This document shows positions 48,363 through 56,185 of a stretch of 64,000 bases of DNA, one piece after another. A program made the translations under genes and the position numbers. Below the pieces are notes generated by a model. That model did no database searches. It was not told the origin of the DNA and was given only the letters and a program-made list of their open reading frames with translations. This DNA comes from Bradyrhizobiaceae bacterium PARB1 (lineage in GTDB: Bacteria > Pseudomonadota > Alphaproteobacteria > Rhizobiales > Xanthobacteraceae): assembly GCA_002256345.1 (NCBI GenBank), contig NKIY01000003.1:806001-870000 (forward strand), written 5' to 3'. Numbering within the stretch: position 1 is the stretch's first letter; the number at the start of each line of letters is the position of its first letter.

Positions 48363-48395
48363 AAAACGGCGCGCCACTGACGACGCGCCGTTTTG
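48363..48395. terminator. Bidirectional intrinsic terminator
   Basis: AAAACGGCGCG (48363-48373) and CGCGCCGTTTT (48384-48394) pair perfectly across a 10-nt loop, with A and T runs at both ends. It serves the rightward small gene and the leftward DHDPS-family operon. Confidence 0.9.
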
Positions 48396-48415
48396 CATGA
48401 AGACAGTCTGGTCGC

Positions 48416-49342
48416 TCAGGCGGCCTTCAGGCCGACATCCGGCAGGTGTGGGCGTGTGCGAAGCGCCTTAGCCATGATGTCTTCCACTTCCGCCTTCTCA
48501 TGCGGCAACAGCGCAAGGCGCGGCGGTCGGGTCAAGGCGGTGCCGCGGCCCATGATATTCTCGCAAAGCTTGATGCACTGGACGAGATCCGGCCGCGCAT
48601 CGAGATGCAGCAGCGGCATGAACCATTCATAGATCTTCATCGCCTCGGCATAACGGCCGGCCTTGGCAAGGCGGAACAGCGTCTCACCTTCGCGCGGGAA
48701 TGCATTGGACATGCCGGACACCCAGCCGACCGCGCCCATGGCGACGCTTTCGACGATGACGTCATCGAGGCCGGCGAACAGCACGAAGCGGTCGCCGACC
48801 ATGTTGCGGGTGTCGATGAAGCGGCGGGTATCGCCGGAGGAGTCCTTGAAGCACACCACCGTCTCGACATCGGCCAGCGTGGCGAGAATGTCCGGCGTGA
48901 CGTCGTTCTTGTAGATGGGCGGGTTGTTGTAGAGCATGACAGGCAGATCGGTCGCCGTCGCCACCGAACGGAAATGCGCGGCGGTCTCATGCGGCTTGGA
49001 CGAATAGACCAGAGCCGGCATCACCATGATGCCATCAATGCCAACCCGTGCGGCTTCCTTCGCCGTATCGACAGCGAACGCCGTGGTGAATTCGGCGATG
49101 CCGCACAATACCGGCACGCGGCCCTTGGCGACCGACTTGGCCGCTTCCATGATCGCGATCTTTTCCTTGCGCTCGAGCGAGGTGTTCTCGCCCACCGAGC
49201 CGCAGATGATCAGGCCGGACACGCCGTCGCGGATCAGGCCGTCGATCACCTTCGCGGTGGAATCGATGTCGAGCGACAGATCGTCGTGAAACTGGGTGGT
49301 GACGGCCGGGAAGACGCCTTCCCAGGAAATGCGAGGACTCAT
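48416..49342 (-). CDS. Dihydrodipicolinate synthase/N-acetylneuraminate lyase family enzyme
   Basis: A 308-aa class I aldolase with the TIM-barrel DHDPS fold. SWEGVFPAVTTQFHDD starts the domain; ICGSVGENTSLERKEK, the YNNPPIYKNDV segment with catalytic Tyr, and VVCFKDSSGDTRRF with the Schiff-base Lys near 165 are clear. ATG 49342 has GGAG upstream. The setting with a TRAP transporter, GntR regulator and amidohydrolase indicates a catabolic lyase for an imported keto acid or amino-acid derivative, not lysine biosynthesis. Confidence 0.88.
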   Translation of the reverse strand: MSPRISWEGVFPAVTTQFHDDLSLDIDSTAKVIDGLIRDGVSGLIICGSVGENTSLERKEKIAIMEAAKSVAKGRVPVLCGIAEFTTAFAVDTAKEAARVGIDGIMVMPALVYSSKPHETAAHFRSVATATDLPVMLYNNPPIYKNDVTPDILATLADVETVVCFKDSSGDTRRFIDTRNMVGDRFVLFAGLDDVIVESVAMGAVGWVSGMSNAFPREGETLFRLAKAGRYAEAMKIYEWFMPLLHLDARPDLVQCIKLCENIMGRGTALTRPPRLALLPHEKAEVEDIMAKALRTRPHLPDVGLKAA

Positions 49343-49400
49343 GACAAAACTCCGTGTGATGCCGGCGTGCAATGCATGCCGGCTGATGAAGATGATGAAA

Positions 49401-49527
49401 CCGTGTCCCGGGCGCGATGCAGCGTGAAACGCTGCTTCGCAGAACCGGGACCGTAACGAACTCCGGTGTTTGGTACGGTCCCGGATCTGCGGAGCAGCGC
49501 TAGGAGCGCTGCACCGCGTCCGGGACA
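49401..49527. repeat. Palindromic intergenic repeat, family D
   Basis: CCGTGTCCCGGGCGCGATGC at the left pairs with GCACCGCGTCCGGGACA at the right; internal hairpins GCAGCGTGAAACGCTGC and GGTCCCGGATCTGCGGAGCA are present. It separates the lyase gene from dctP within the cluster. Confidence 0.8.
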
Positions 49528-49543
49528 AGTATTCAAGCAAGAA

Positions 49544-50527
49544 TCAGATCGTGGCGCCGACCTTGCGCAGCTCGGCGAGCACCGGCGCCTTCGGCAGCCA
49601 GAGCTTGTCGAATTCAGCGATCACGGCTTCGGTGTCCTTGGCCGCGACCTGACGCACCGGCACCGAGGTGCCCTTGAAATTCTCGATCAGCGCCGGCTCG
49701 CCGCCCGCGAGCTCGTCGATCTGCGCATCGAGGGTAGATTTCACGGCCTTGGTGATCAGCTCCTTGTCGGCGGCCGGCAGCGACTGCCAGACGCGGCCCG
49801 AGACGACAGCCGCCATCGGCATGAAGACGGCGTTCATCTGCAGGATCGACTTCGACACCTTGTCGAAGCGCTGATTCCACGAGAATTCGAGATCCGCTTC
49901 AAGACCATCGACCTGGCCGTTGGACATGGCGTCGAACACTTGCGGCGTCGGGATCGGCGTCGGTGCGGCGCCAAGCGACGAATAGAAATCGCGATATACC
50001 GGCGTCGGATTGATGCGCAGCTTCATGCCCTTGATATCGGCGAGCGTGTTGAGATCGCGCACCGAGAACACCGCGCGCATGCCGGTGATGCCCCAGCCGA
50101 GGCCGATGGTGCCTGTCTCCTGCGGCAGCACGTCGAACAGTTTCACCGCCAGGGGATGGCGCACGAATTTCGCCACCGCCGGGGTCGAGCGCACGATATA
50201 GGGCGCGTTGATCGCGGCGATATGTGGCACGCGCGAGCCGAGCTCGGCGGCCTGGATGAAGCCCATATCGAGCGCGCCGGTCTGCAGCTGCTGCATCATG
50301 GCCGCCTCGTTGCCGAGCTGGCCGGAGTGAAACACCGTCATGGTCAGACGGCCCTTGGTCTCTTCCTTCAGTTTGTCGGCAAGCTTCAGCGCAGCCTTGT
50401 TCCAGGAATGGCCGTTCGGCGTGATGAGGCCGAGGCGCATTTCCTTGGCCTGCGCCAGCGATAGCGACGGGGCGAACACAGATGCAGCAGCGGACGCTGC
50501 GAGGAAGCGACGGCGTGAGATGGTCAT
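49544..50527 (-). CDS. TRAP transporter substrate-binding protein (DctP family)
   Basis: A 327-aa periplasmic solute-binding protein starting at ATG 50527 with AAGGAG upstream. The N-terminus TISRRRFLAASAAASVF is a twin-arginine signal. The mature part shows the DctP fold (RLGLITPNGHSWNKAALKLA, then GWGITGMRAVFSVR, and NPTPVYRDFYSSLGAAPTPI with a conserved Arg nearby for a carboxylate). It delivers an organic acid to the adjacent DctM/DctQ permease. Confidence 0.9.
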   Translation of the reverse strand: MTISRRRFLAASAAASVFAPSLSLAQAKEMRLGLITPNGHSWNKAALKLADKLKEETKGRLTMTVFHSGQLGNEAAMMQQLQTGALDMGFIQAAELGSRVPHIAAINAPYIVRSTPAVAKFVRHPLAVKLFDVLPQETGTIGLGWGITGMRAVFSVRDLNTLADIKGMKLRINPTPVYRDFYSSLGAAPTPIPTPQVFDAMSNGQVDGLEADLEFSWNQRFDKVSKSILQMNAVFMPMAAVVSGRVWQSLPAADKELITKAVKSTLDAQIDELAGGEPALIENFKGTSVPVRQVAAKDTEAVIAEFDKLWLPKAPVLAELRKVGATI

Positions 50528-50552
50528 GACGAGTACTCCTTGGCGATATGAA

Positions 50553-51818
50553 TTACTTGATGAGGGCAAGAGACAGCGACGGATAGAGCGACAACAGGAT
50601 CAGAAGGATGCAGGAAATAAAGAAGAACGGCAGCGTCACCATGAACATCTTGCCGGGCTTGGCGCCGGTGACGGCGGCGGCGACGAAGAAGCAAAGCCCG
50701 ACCGGCGGCGATAGCAGCCCGAGCACGAGATTTATGACGACGACGACGCCGAATTGACGGGGATCGATGTGATAGATCTCGGTGGCGATCGGCAGCAGGA
50801 TCGGCACCGTCATGATCAGGCCGGGCACGCCGTCGATCACCGTGCCGATGACCAGCAGGATGATGTTACACAGCAGCATAAAGCTGATGGGATCCCTCGC
50901 CACCGTCTGAATCCAGGCCGCGGTTTCCTGCGGCACCTTGCCGAAGATGAGGACCCACGAAAACACGGCGGCGGCGGCCACGAGGAACAGCACGATGGCC
51001 GAATAGATGCCCGAACGCAGCATCATCTGCGGCAGTTGCGACCACTGGAATTCCTTGGTCCAGTATTTTCCGATCACCGCGGACGCCACGGCGCCGACGG
51101 CCGCGGACTCGGTGGCATTGGCGAGACCGGAGAGAATAGAGCCGACGATCACGATCGGGATCAGCAGCGTGGGGCACGTGCGCAGGATGGTCATCACGCG
51201 CTGCTTCGGCGTCTGATATTCGGCCCGCGGATAGTTGTGGATGTAGCCCATGATGGCGATGATCACGCAGAACATCGCCGTGAGGATCACGCCGGGAATG
51301 ATGCCGGCGATCAGCATGTCGCTCACCGAGACCTGCGCGAGCACGCTGTAGACGACGAACATCACCGAGGGCGGAATGATGGGTCCTAGCATGCCGCCAT
51401 AGGCGGTGAGGCCGGCAGCGAAGGTCTTGTCGTAGCCCTTCTTCTCCATCTCCGGCACCATGATCTGCGCCATGATGGCGACCTGCGCCGTGGCCGAGCC
51501 GAGAATGGACGAGATGAACATGTTGGCGAGGACGTTGACGTAAGCGAGACCGCCGCGTAGCGAGCCGATGAAGGCCATGGCCATATCGACGATGCGCTGG
51601 GTGATGCCGCCGCCATTCATGATCTCGCCGATCAGGATGAAGAGCGGAATGGCGATCAGGCCGTAACTATCCACACCGCCGAACAGCTGCAGCGGATAGG
51701 ACTGGAACAGCACCGGATTGCCGGACGCCATGATGTAGACGAAGCCGGCGAGGCAAAGGCACAGGCCGATCGGCACGCCAACCAGCATGATGATCATGAA
51801 AGCCGCCGAGGTGATCAT
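50553..51818 (-). CDS. TRAP transporter large permease (DctM family)
   Basis: A 421-aa membrane protein with about twelve helices. Family segments are IAIPLFILIGEIMNGGGITQ, FISSILGSATAQVAIMAQIM and GAMLGPIIPPSVMFVVYS-like sequence (YGGMLGPIIPPSVMFV). It starts 1 bp after the stop of the DctQ gene and precedes dctP. It carries the substrate across the inner membrane with Na+. Confidence 0.92.
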   Translation of the reverse strand: MITSAAFMIIMLVGVPIGLCLCLAGFVYIMASGNPVLFQSYPLQLFGGVDSYGLIAIPLFILIGEIMNGGGITQRIVDMAMAFIGSLRGGLAYVNVLANMFISSILGSATAQVAIMAQIMVPEMEKKGYDKTFAAGLTAYGGMLGPIIPPSVMFVVYSVLAQVSVSDMLIAGIIPGVILTAMFCVIIAIMGYIHNYPRAEYQTPKQRVMTILRTCPTLLIPIVIVGSILSGLANATESAAVGAVASAVIGKYWTKEFQWSQLPQMMLRSGIYSAIVLFLVAAAAVFSWVLIFGKVPQETAAWIQTVARDPISFMLLCNIILLVIGTVIDGVPGLIMTVPILLPIATEIYHIDPRQFGVVVVINLVLGLLSPPVGLCFFVAAAVTGAKPGKMFMVTLPFFFISCILLILLSLYPSLSLALIK

Positions 51819-51819
51819 A

Positions 51820-52443
51820 TCAGTTCACCCCGTCGAGTTCGGACAGGGTGAAGCCTTTTGGCGCGACCCGCGGCACGACGCCGATGTCCTCGAGCAGGTT
51901 GGCTGTCCCGTGGATGGTCATCGACACCGCGAAGATGGGCAGTATCAGATACAGCACCCAGGTCGGCCAGTTCAGCGTCTGCGTGCGCTCGGTGTAGAGA
52001 AAGTTGAAAGTCGCGCCGGCAAATTTCTTGGCGTCGAAGCCTGCGCTCGCGATGCCGACCGGGTCCATCCACAGCACGCAGGTGATCATCAGGCCGACGG
52101 CGAACACGATCACCATGCCGGTGGCAATGAGCTTGAACCGTTTCTGGTTTTTCGCCGACAGCCGCTCGGTCATCATGGTGACCGCGAAATCGAGCCGCAG
52201 CCGCGTCATCGCGGAGGCGCCGATGAAGGTCAGCCACACCACCGAATAGACCGCGGATTCGTCGATCCAGTAGATCGGGAACTGGGCGTAGCGGGTGACG
52301 ACATTCACCAGGATCAACGCCGTCAGGAGATACATCAGCCCCATGATGGCCAGCCGCTCAAAGGCGAGCAGGCCACGGGATGCCGCCATCACCACATGGC
52401 TGACCCCGACCGCCGAAGCCGGCGAAATTGTCTGATCACTCAT
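51820..52443 (-). CDS. TRAP transporter small permease (DctQ family)
   Basis: A 207-aa membrane protein with four helices, starting at ATG 52443 with GGGGAG upstream. YWIDESAVYSVVWLTFIGAS is the family's conserved central motif. It pairs with DctM. It is the first gene of the transporter operon and is divergent from the GntR regulator, whose probable operator lies 46 bp upstream of this start. Confidence 0.9.
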   Translation of the reverse strand: MSDQTISPASAVGVSHVVMAASRGLLAFERLAIMGLMYLLTALILVNVVTRYAQFPIYWIDESAVYSVVWLTFIGASAMTRLRLDFAVTMMTERLSAKNQKRFKLIATGMVIVFAVGLMITCVLWMDPVGIASAGFDAKKFAGATFNFLYTERTQTLNWPTWVLYLILPIFAVSMTIHGTANLLEDIGVVPRVAPKGFTLSELDGVN

Positions 52444-52488
52444 GAATGCTCCCCCGCATGTCACAAAAGTGAGGTGATTTTCAGGATC

Positions 52489-52501
52489 GTATAATTTATA
52501 C
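52489..52501. promoter_or_regulatory. Palindromic operator candidate for the GntR regulator
   Basis: GTATAATTTATAC is a perfect 13-bp palindrome midway between the divergent dctQ and GntR genes. FCD-type GntR regulators bind short TGTATACA-like palindromes, so this is a good candidate site for control of both directions. Confidence 0.65.
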
Positions 52502-52614
52502 ATTTTGCGAGTCAAACGATTGTCTGCACAAATTGACGGCTTGAAGCGTTTTTGTGCAGCAGCGAAGAGACGACAAACCAGCATGCACGCCCAGCGAAAA
52601 GGCGAGATATATCA

Positions 52615-53292
52615 ATGAGCTCTCCGCTGAAGCACCGCACACTTTCGGCCATGATCACGGATCAGCTTCGGCAGGCAATTCTCGACGGGACCTATCCCGC
52701 CAGCTCGCAGCTCCGTCAGGACGCGCTCGGCGAGGCTTATGGGGTAAGCCGGATTCCGGTCCGCGAGGCGCTGTTCCAGCTGGAGGCCGAAGGGCTGGTG
52801 CGCATCGTGCCGCAGAAGGGCGCCATCGTCTCGGAACTGTCTCTCGACGAGATCAATGACGTGTTCGACCTGCGCGTGCTGCTGGAGCCACGCATGCTCC
52901 AGCAATCGGCCCCCCATTTTTCCGCCGATAACTTCGCAGTGCTGGACGGCATCCAGAAGCGCTTCGAGGCAGCGATTGCGGCCGGCAATCGCAGCGAATG
53001 GGGACAGATCAACGCCGAATTTCACATGGCGATGTATGTGAATGCGCGGCAGCCGCGCACCCAGAGCATCGTGATGGCCCTATTGCAGACCAGCGATCGC
53101 TATACGCGGATGCAGCTCTCCACCGTCGAAGCCATGGGCATTGCCGAGAAAGAACACGCGGAGCTGATCGCGCTGTGCCGCCATGGAAAGATCGACGATG
53201 CCTGCGGATTCCTAGCGCAGCACATCGAAGCCGTGCGCAGCGACCTGCTGCGCGTGGTCGGCCGCACCATCGCGAAGAATGGCGCGGCCTGA
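52615..53292 (+). CDS. GntR-family regulator with FCD domain
   Basis: A 225-aa regulator. The winged HTH spans about 8-72 (AILDGTYPASSQLRQDALGE then AYGVSRIPVREALFQLEAEG), and the helical FCD effector domain follows with acidic and His metal ligands (DLRVLLEP, NAEFHMAMY, EHAELIALC, HIEAVRSDLL). ATG 52615 has AAGGCGAG upstream. It is divergent from the TRAP operon and convergent with the amidohydrolase; it probably represses both until the substrate is present. Confidence 0.9.
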   Translation: MSSPLKHRTLSAMITDQLRQAILDGTYPASSQLRQDALGEAYGVSRIPVREALFQLEAEGLVRIVPQKGAIVSELSLDEINDVFDLRVLLEPRMLQQSAPHFSADNFAVLDGIQKRFEAAIAAGNRSEWGQINAEFHMAMYVNARQPRTQSIVMALLQTSDRYTRMQLSTVEAMGIAEKEHAELIALCRHGKIDDACGFLAQHIEAVRSDLLRVVGRTIAKNGAA

Positions 53293-53298
53293 CGGCGT

Positions 53299-54477
53299 TC
53301 AGGCGAGTTCCTGCTCGACGAGGCCGGCGAGATAGCTGGCGCCGATCGGCAACAGATCGTCGTCGAAGTCGTAACCGGGATTGTGCACGGGCACTCCGCC
53401 TTTGTCGGCGCCGCGCTGGCCGAAGAAGAGATAGGCGCCGCGGTTCTTCTCCAGCATGAACGCAAAGTCCTCGCCGGCGAGAACCGGATTGCCTTCGCGC
53501 TGCACTTCAGTGACGCCAGGCACAGCCTCGGCGGCTTGAGCAGCACGAGCGGCTTCTTCGGCGGTGTTGATGGTCGGCGGATAAGCGCGCTTGTAGTCGA
53601 TCTCGGCGCTGCCGCCCTGGGCTTGCGCGATTAGTGTCACCGAACGCTTGAACAGCTCCTCGACACGGTCACGCACTTCCGGCTTCAGCGTGCGCACCGA
53701 GCCGCGCAGCTCCACCGTTTCCGGCAACACGATATTCGACGTGCCGCCATGGATCTGACCGATGCTGATGATCGCAGATTCCAGCGCATCGACCTGGCGC
53801 GACGGGATCGCGTTGAGCGCATTGATGACCTGCGCCGCCATCGCCACCGTATCGATGCCTTGCTGCGGATGCGCGCCATGGGAGGAGCGGCCGCGCAGCG
53901 TGATCGTGAAGTAATCGATCGCAGCAAGCGCTGTGCCTGTCAGCGCCCTCACCGTGCCGAGCGGCAGGTCCGGACTGTTGTGAATGCCGTAGATGGAATC
54001 GCAGGGAAAGCGCTCGAACAGCCCGTCATCCATCATCGCCTTGGCGCCGGCGAGGCCTTCTTCGGCGGGCTGGAAGATCAGATGCACGGTGCCGGCAAAG
54101 TTACGTGTCTCGGCGAGATATTTTGCGGCCCCCAGCAACATGGTGGTGTGGCCGTCATGGCCGCAGGCATGCATGCGGCCGGGATTCTGCGAGCGATGGG
54201 CGAAGTCGTTGCCCTCTTCCATCGGCAGCGCGTCCATATCGGCGCGCAAACCGATGGCACGGTTACTGCCCGCAGCCTGATGGCGACCGCGGATAACGCC
54301 GACCAGGCCGGTGCCGCCGAAGCCGCGATGCACCTCGATGCCCCATTCCGCGAGACGCTTGGCGACGATCTCGCTGGTACGCTCTTCCTCGAAGCCGATT
54401 TCGGGATGCGCGTGAAAATCACGGCGCCATTCGGTCATTTCGGCATGCAGTTTATCGAGGCGTGTGCGCGGGCTCAT
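53299..54477 (-). CDS. M20-family amidohydrolase (aminoacylase/hippurate-hydrolase type)
   Basis: A 392-aa metallohydrolase. Metal-binding motifs are MHACGHDGHTTMLLG (about 105-119) and FQPAEEGLAGAKAMMDDGLF (about 145-164); the lid domain carries RGRSSHGAHPQQGIDTV; the late AGEDFAFM and HNPGYDFDDD complete the site. The family removes N-acyl groups from amino acids or hydrolyses amides. The cluster suggests it releases an amino acid from an N-acylated or amide precursor imported by the TRAP system. Confidence 0.9.
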   Translation of the reverse strand: MSPRTRLDKLHAEMTEWRRDFHAHPEIGFEEERTSEIVAKRLAEWGIEVHRGFGGTGLVGVIRGRHQAAGSNRAIGLRADMDALPMEEGNDFAHRSQNPGRMHACGHDGHTTMLLGAAKYLAETRNFAGTVHLIFQPAEEGLAGAKAMMDDGLFERFPCDSIYGIHNSPDLPLGTVRALTGTALAAIDYFTITLRGRSSHGAHPQQGIDTVAMAAQVINALNAIPSRQVDALESAIISIGQIHGGTSNIVLPETVELRGSVRTLKPEVRDRVEELFKRSVTLIAQAQGGSAEIDYKRAYPPTINTAEEAARAAQAAEAVPGVTEVQREGNPVLAGEDFAFMLEKNRGAYLFFGQRGADKGGVPVHNPGYDFDDDLLPIGASYLAGLVEQELA

Positions 54478-54554
54478 GAGGATCTCACTGAGGTTCGGAA
54501 TTGAAGCGACGATGCTGCCTCAATCGGCCCCGCAAGGCAAAGCGCAAAGCTGCA

Positions 54555-55991
54555 TCACTCCGCTGAAAAACCGAATGGCACGCTGAGCGTCCTGAAATCG
54601 TCAGGCAACAATTCACGACCGATGGGAAGCGCCGAGCGCGCGGTGCAACGTGGACGATGGCAGACGCGGCAGGCGACCCCCACCGGCGTCGGCGCATCAG
54701 CGCGCGGACCAGCGCCGTCGCGCGTATAGATCAATTGGCCCGCATGCTCCGCAGCACAGCCGACAGCAATGGCACGCTCGATACGCTGCGCGCCGAAAGA
54801 GCCGCCGCCCGCCGTCACCGTGCGCGCAATCGAGAAAAAGCGCTGGCCGTCCGGCAACTCAAGCCATTGCGTCACCAGTTCGCGCGGCGTGCGGAAAACA
54901 TTATGCACGGACCAGAGCGGACATGCACCGCCATGCTTCGCGAAGGGGAAGCCGGCGCCGTCGAGCAGCTTGGAGATGTTGCCTGCAGGATCGACGCGAA
55001 TGAGGAAAAAGGGGACTTTCTCCGCGCCCGGCCGCTGCAACGTGGTGATACGATGGGCGCACTGTTCAAAGCTCACGCCGAACTGGCGCGCCAGCGCTTC
55101 GAGATCGTAGCGGCGCGTTTCCGCGGCGCGCGCGAAGGCGGCATAAGGCATCACGATCGCCGCTGCCGCATAACCCGCAAGCGCACGCCGCGCGAGAAGC
55201 TCGGCGCTCTTGCTGGTGAATTTGTTGTCTTCGAGAGCAGCACCGATCTCATTGCCGAATTCGAGATAAGCGAGCTGCTGCGCCAGTTGGAAATGGAGGC
55301 TCGCAGTGTCGAGCGAATCTTCCAGCAGCAATTGCCGGCGGTGCAGATCGAGGCGCCTGACAGAACCGAGCATGACATCCGGTGGCATGTAGCGCACCTG
55401 CAGCCTGTGCCGCGTCTTCAACCGTTCGATGAAGCCGCCCGCACCTGACGTTGCCTGTGCAAGGCGTTCGGCGGCATCGTCGATCGCAGCGAAATTGTTC
55501 TTGCGAGCCGCCAGAAAGCGCCGCACTTCGGCGACGGGATCGTTGGCATCATAGCCGCCCCCCTCCTCCGGCGCGGCTCCCGCACTCGCCGGCCCGCGGC
55601 GCTCGGCCAGCGCAAGCTGCTCCTCGCGATAGGCCGTGTAGAGCCGCAGGAACGCTTCGGCCATACCGGGATAGCTGACGGCGAGATCGCTGATCTCGAG
55701 CGAGGGGATATCGATGTCCGAGAACATCGGCTCTTTCAGGATCGATTGCAGCCGCGCCGTGGAATCCGCACCGCCGTCGCCGGCGAGATCCGCCAGATCG
55801 ATGGTGTAAGTGCGCGCCAAACGCAGCAGCATGTCGGCCGTCATCGGCCGCTGGTTGCGCTCCAGCAGCGCCACATAGGGCGCGGAAATCTCCAGATCCG
55901 CGGCCATGTCGGCCTGCGTCAGGCCGAGATCGCGCCGCAAACGCCGCAAACGCGGCCCGATAAAGACGGATCGACCTCCTGACGGCGCCAT
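54555..55991 (-). CDS. XRE-family regulator with IrrE/ImmA-like and DUF2083 domains (ScfR/RamB-like)
   Basis: About 478 aa. An N-terminal HTH (RLRRLRRDLGLTQADMAADL, then EISAPYVALLERNQRPMTAD) is followed by an ImmA/IrrE-like segment (LQLAQQLAYLEF) and a long C-terminal domain with CPLWSVHNVF and repeated Cys (VGVACRVCHRPRCTARSALP). This matches short-chain fatty-acyl-responsive regulators such as RamB, which controls aceA and propionate genes in actinobacteria. It is divergent from aceA here. I prefer ATG 55991 (AAGGTAG upstream) to ATG 56012, which has no spaced ribosome-binding site. Confidence 0.85.
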   Translation of the reverse strand: MAPSGGRSVFIGPRLRRLRRDLGLTQADMAADLEISAPYVALLERNQRPMTADMLLRLARTYTIDLADLAGDGGADSTARLQSILKEPMFSDIDIPSLEISDLAVSYPGMAEAFLRLYTAYREEQLALAERRGPASAGAAPEEGGGYDANDPVAEVRRFLAARKNNFAAIDDAAERLAQATSGAGGFIERLKTRHRLQVRYMPPDVMLGSVRRLDLHRRQLLLEDSLDTASLHFQLAQQLAYLEFGNEIGAALEDNKFTSKSAELLARRALAGYAAAAIVMPYAAFARAAETRRYDLEALARQFGVSFEQCAHRITTLQRPGAEKVPFFLIRVDPAGNISKLLDGAGFPFAKHGGACPLWSVHNVFRTPRELVTQWLELPDGQRFFSIARTVTAGGGSFGAQRIERAIAVGCAAEHAGQLIYTRDGAGPRADAPTPVGVACRVCHRPRCTARSALPIGRELLPDDFRTLSVPFGFSAE

Positions 55992-56061
55992 ATCGCTACC
56001 TTGATACCCCATTCACCGCATGACACGGCCCGCCCGGGTCATGCGTCGTGGACTGTTATTG

Positions 56062-56090
56062 TTTACAACATTACATTCGACTATTGTAAA
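56062..56090. promoter_or_regulatory. Inverted repeat between the ScfR-like regulator and aceA
   Basis: TTTACAA (56062-56068) and TTGTAAA (56084-56090) form a dyad with a 15-bp spacer in an A+T-rich stretch. RamB sites in actinobacteria are A+T-rich with TTTGC/GCAAA halves, so the two half-sites here could bind the divergent regulator. Confidence 0.5.
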
Positions 56091-56185
56091 GTATGACAAG
56101 TTAGCCGCATTCCGTCTAGCTCCTGCCGATCCCGTGCATACAACCGGCGTTAGACATTTCGTCGAGAACAAGAGGGAACGGCACC

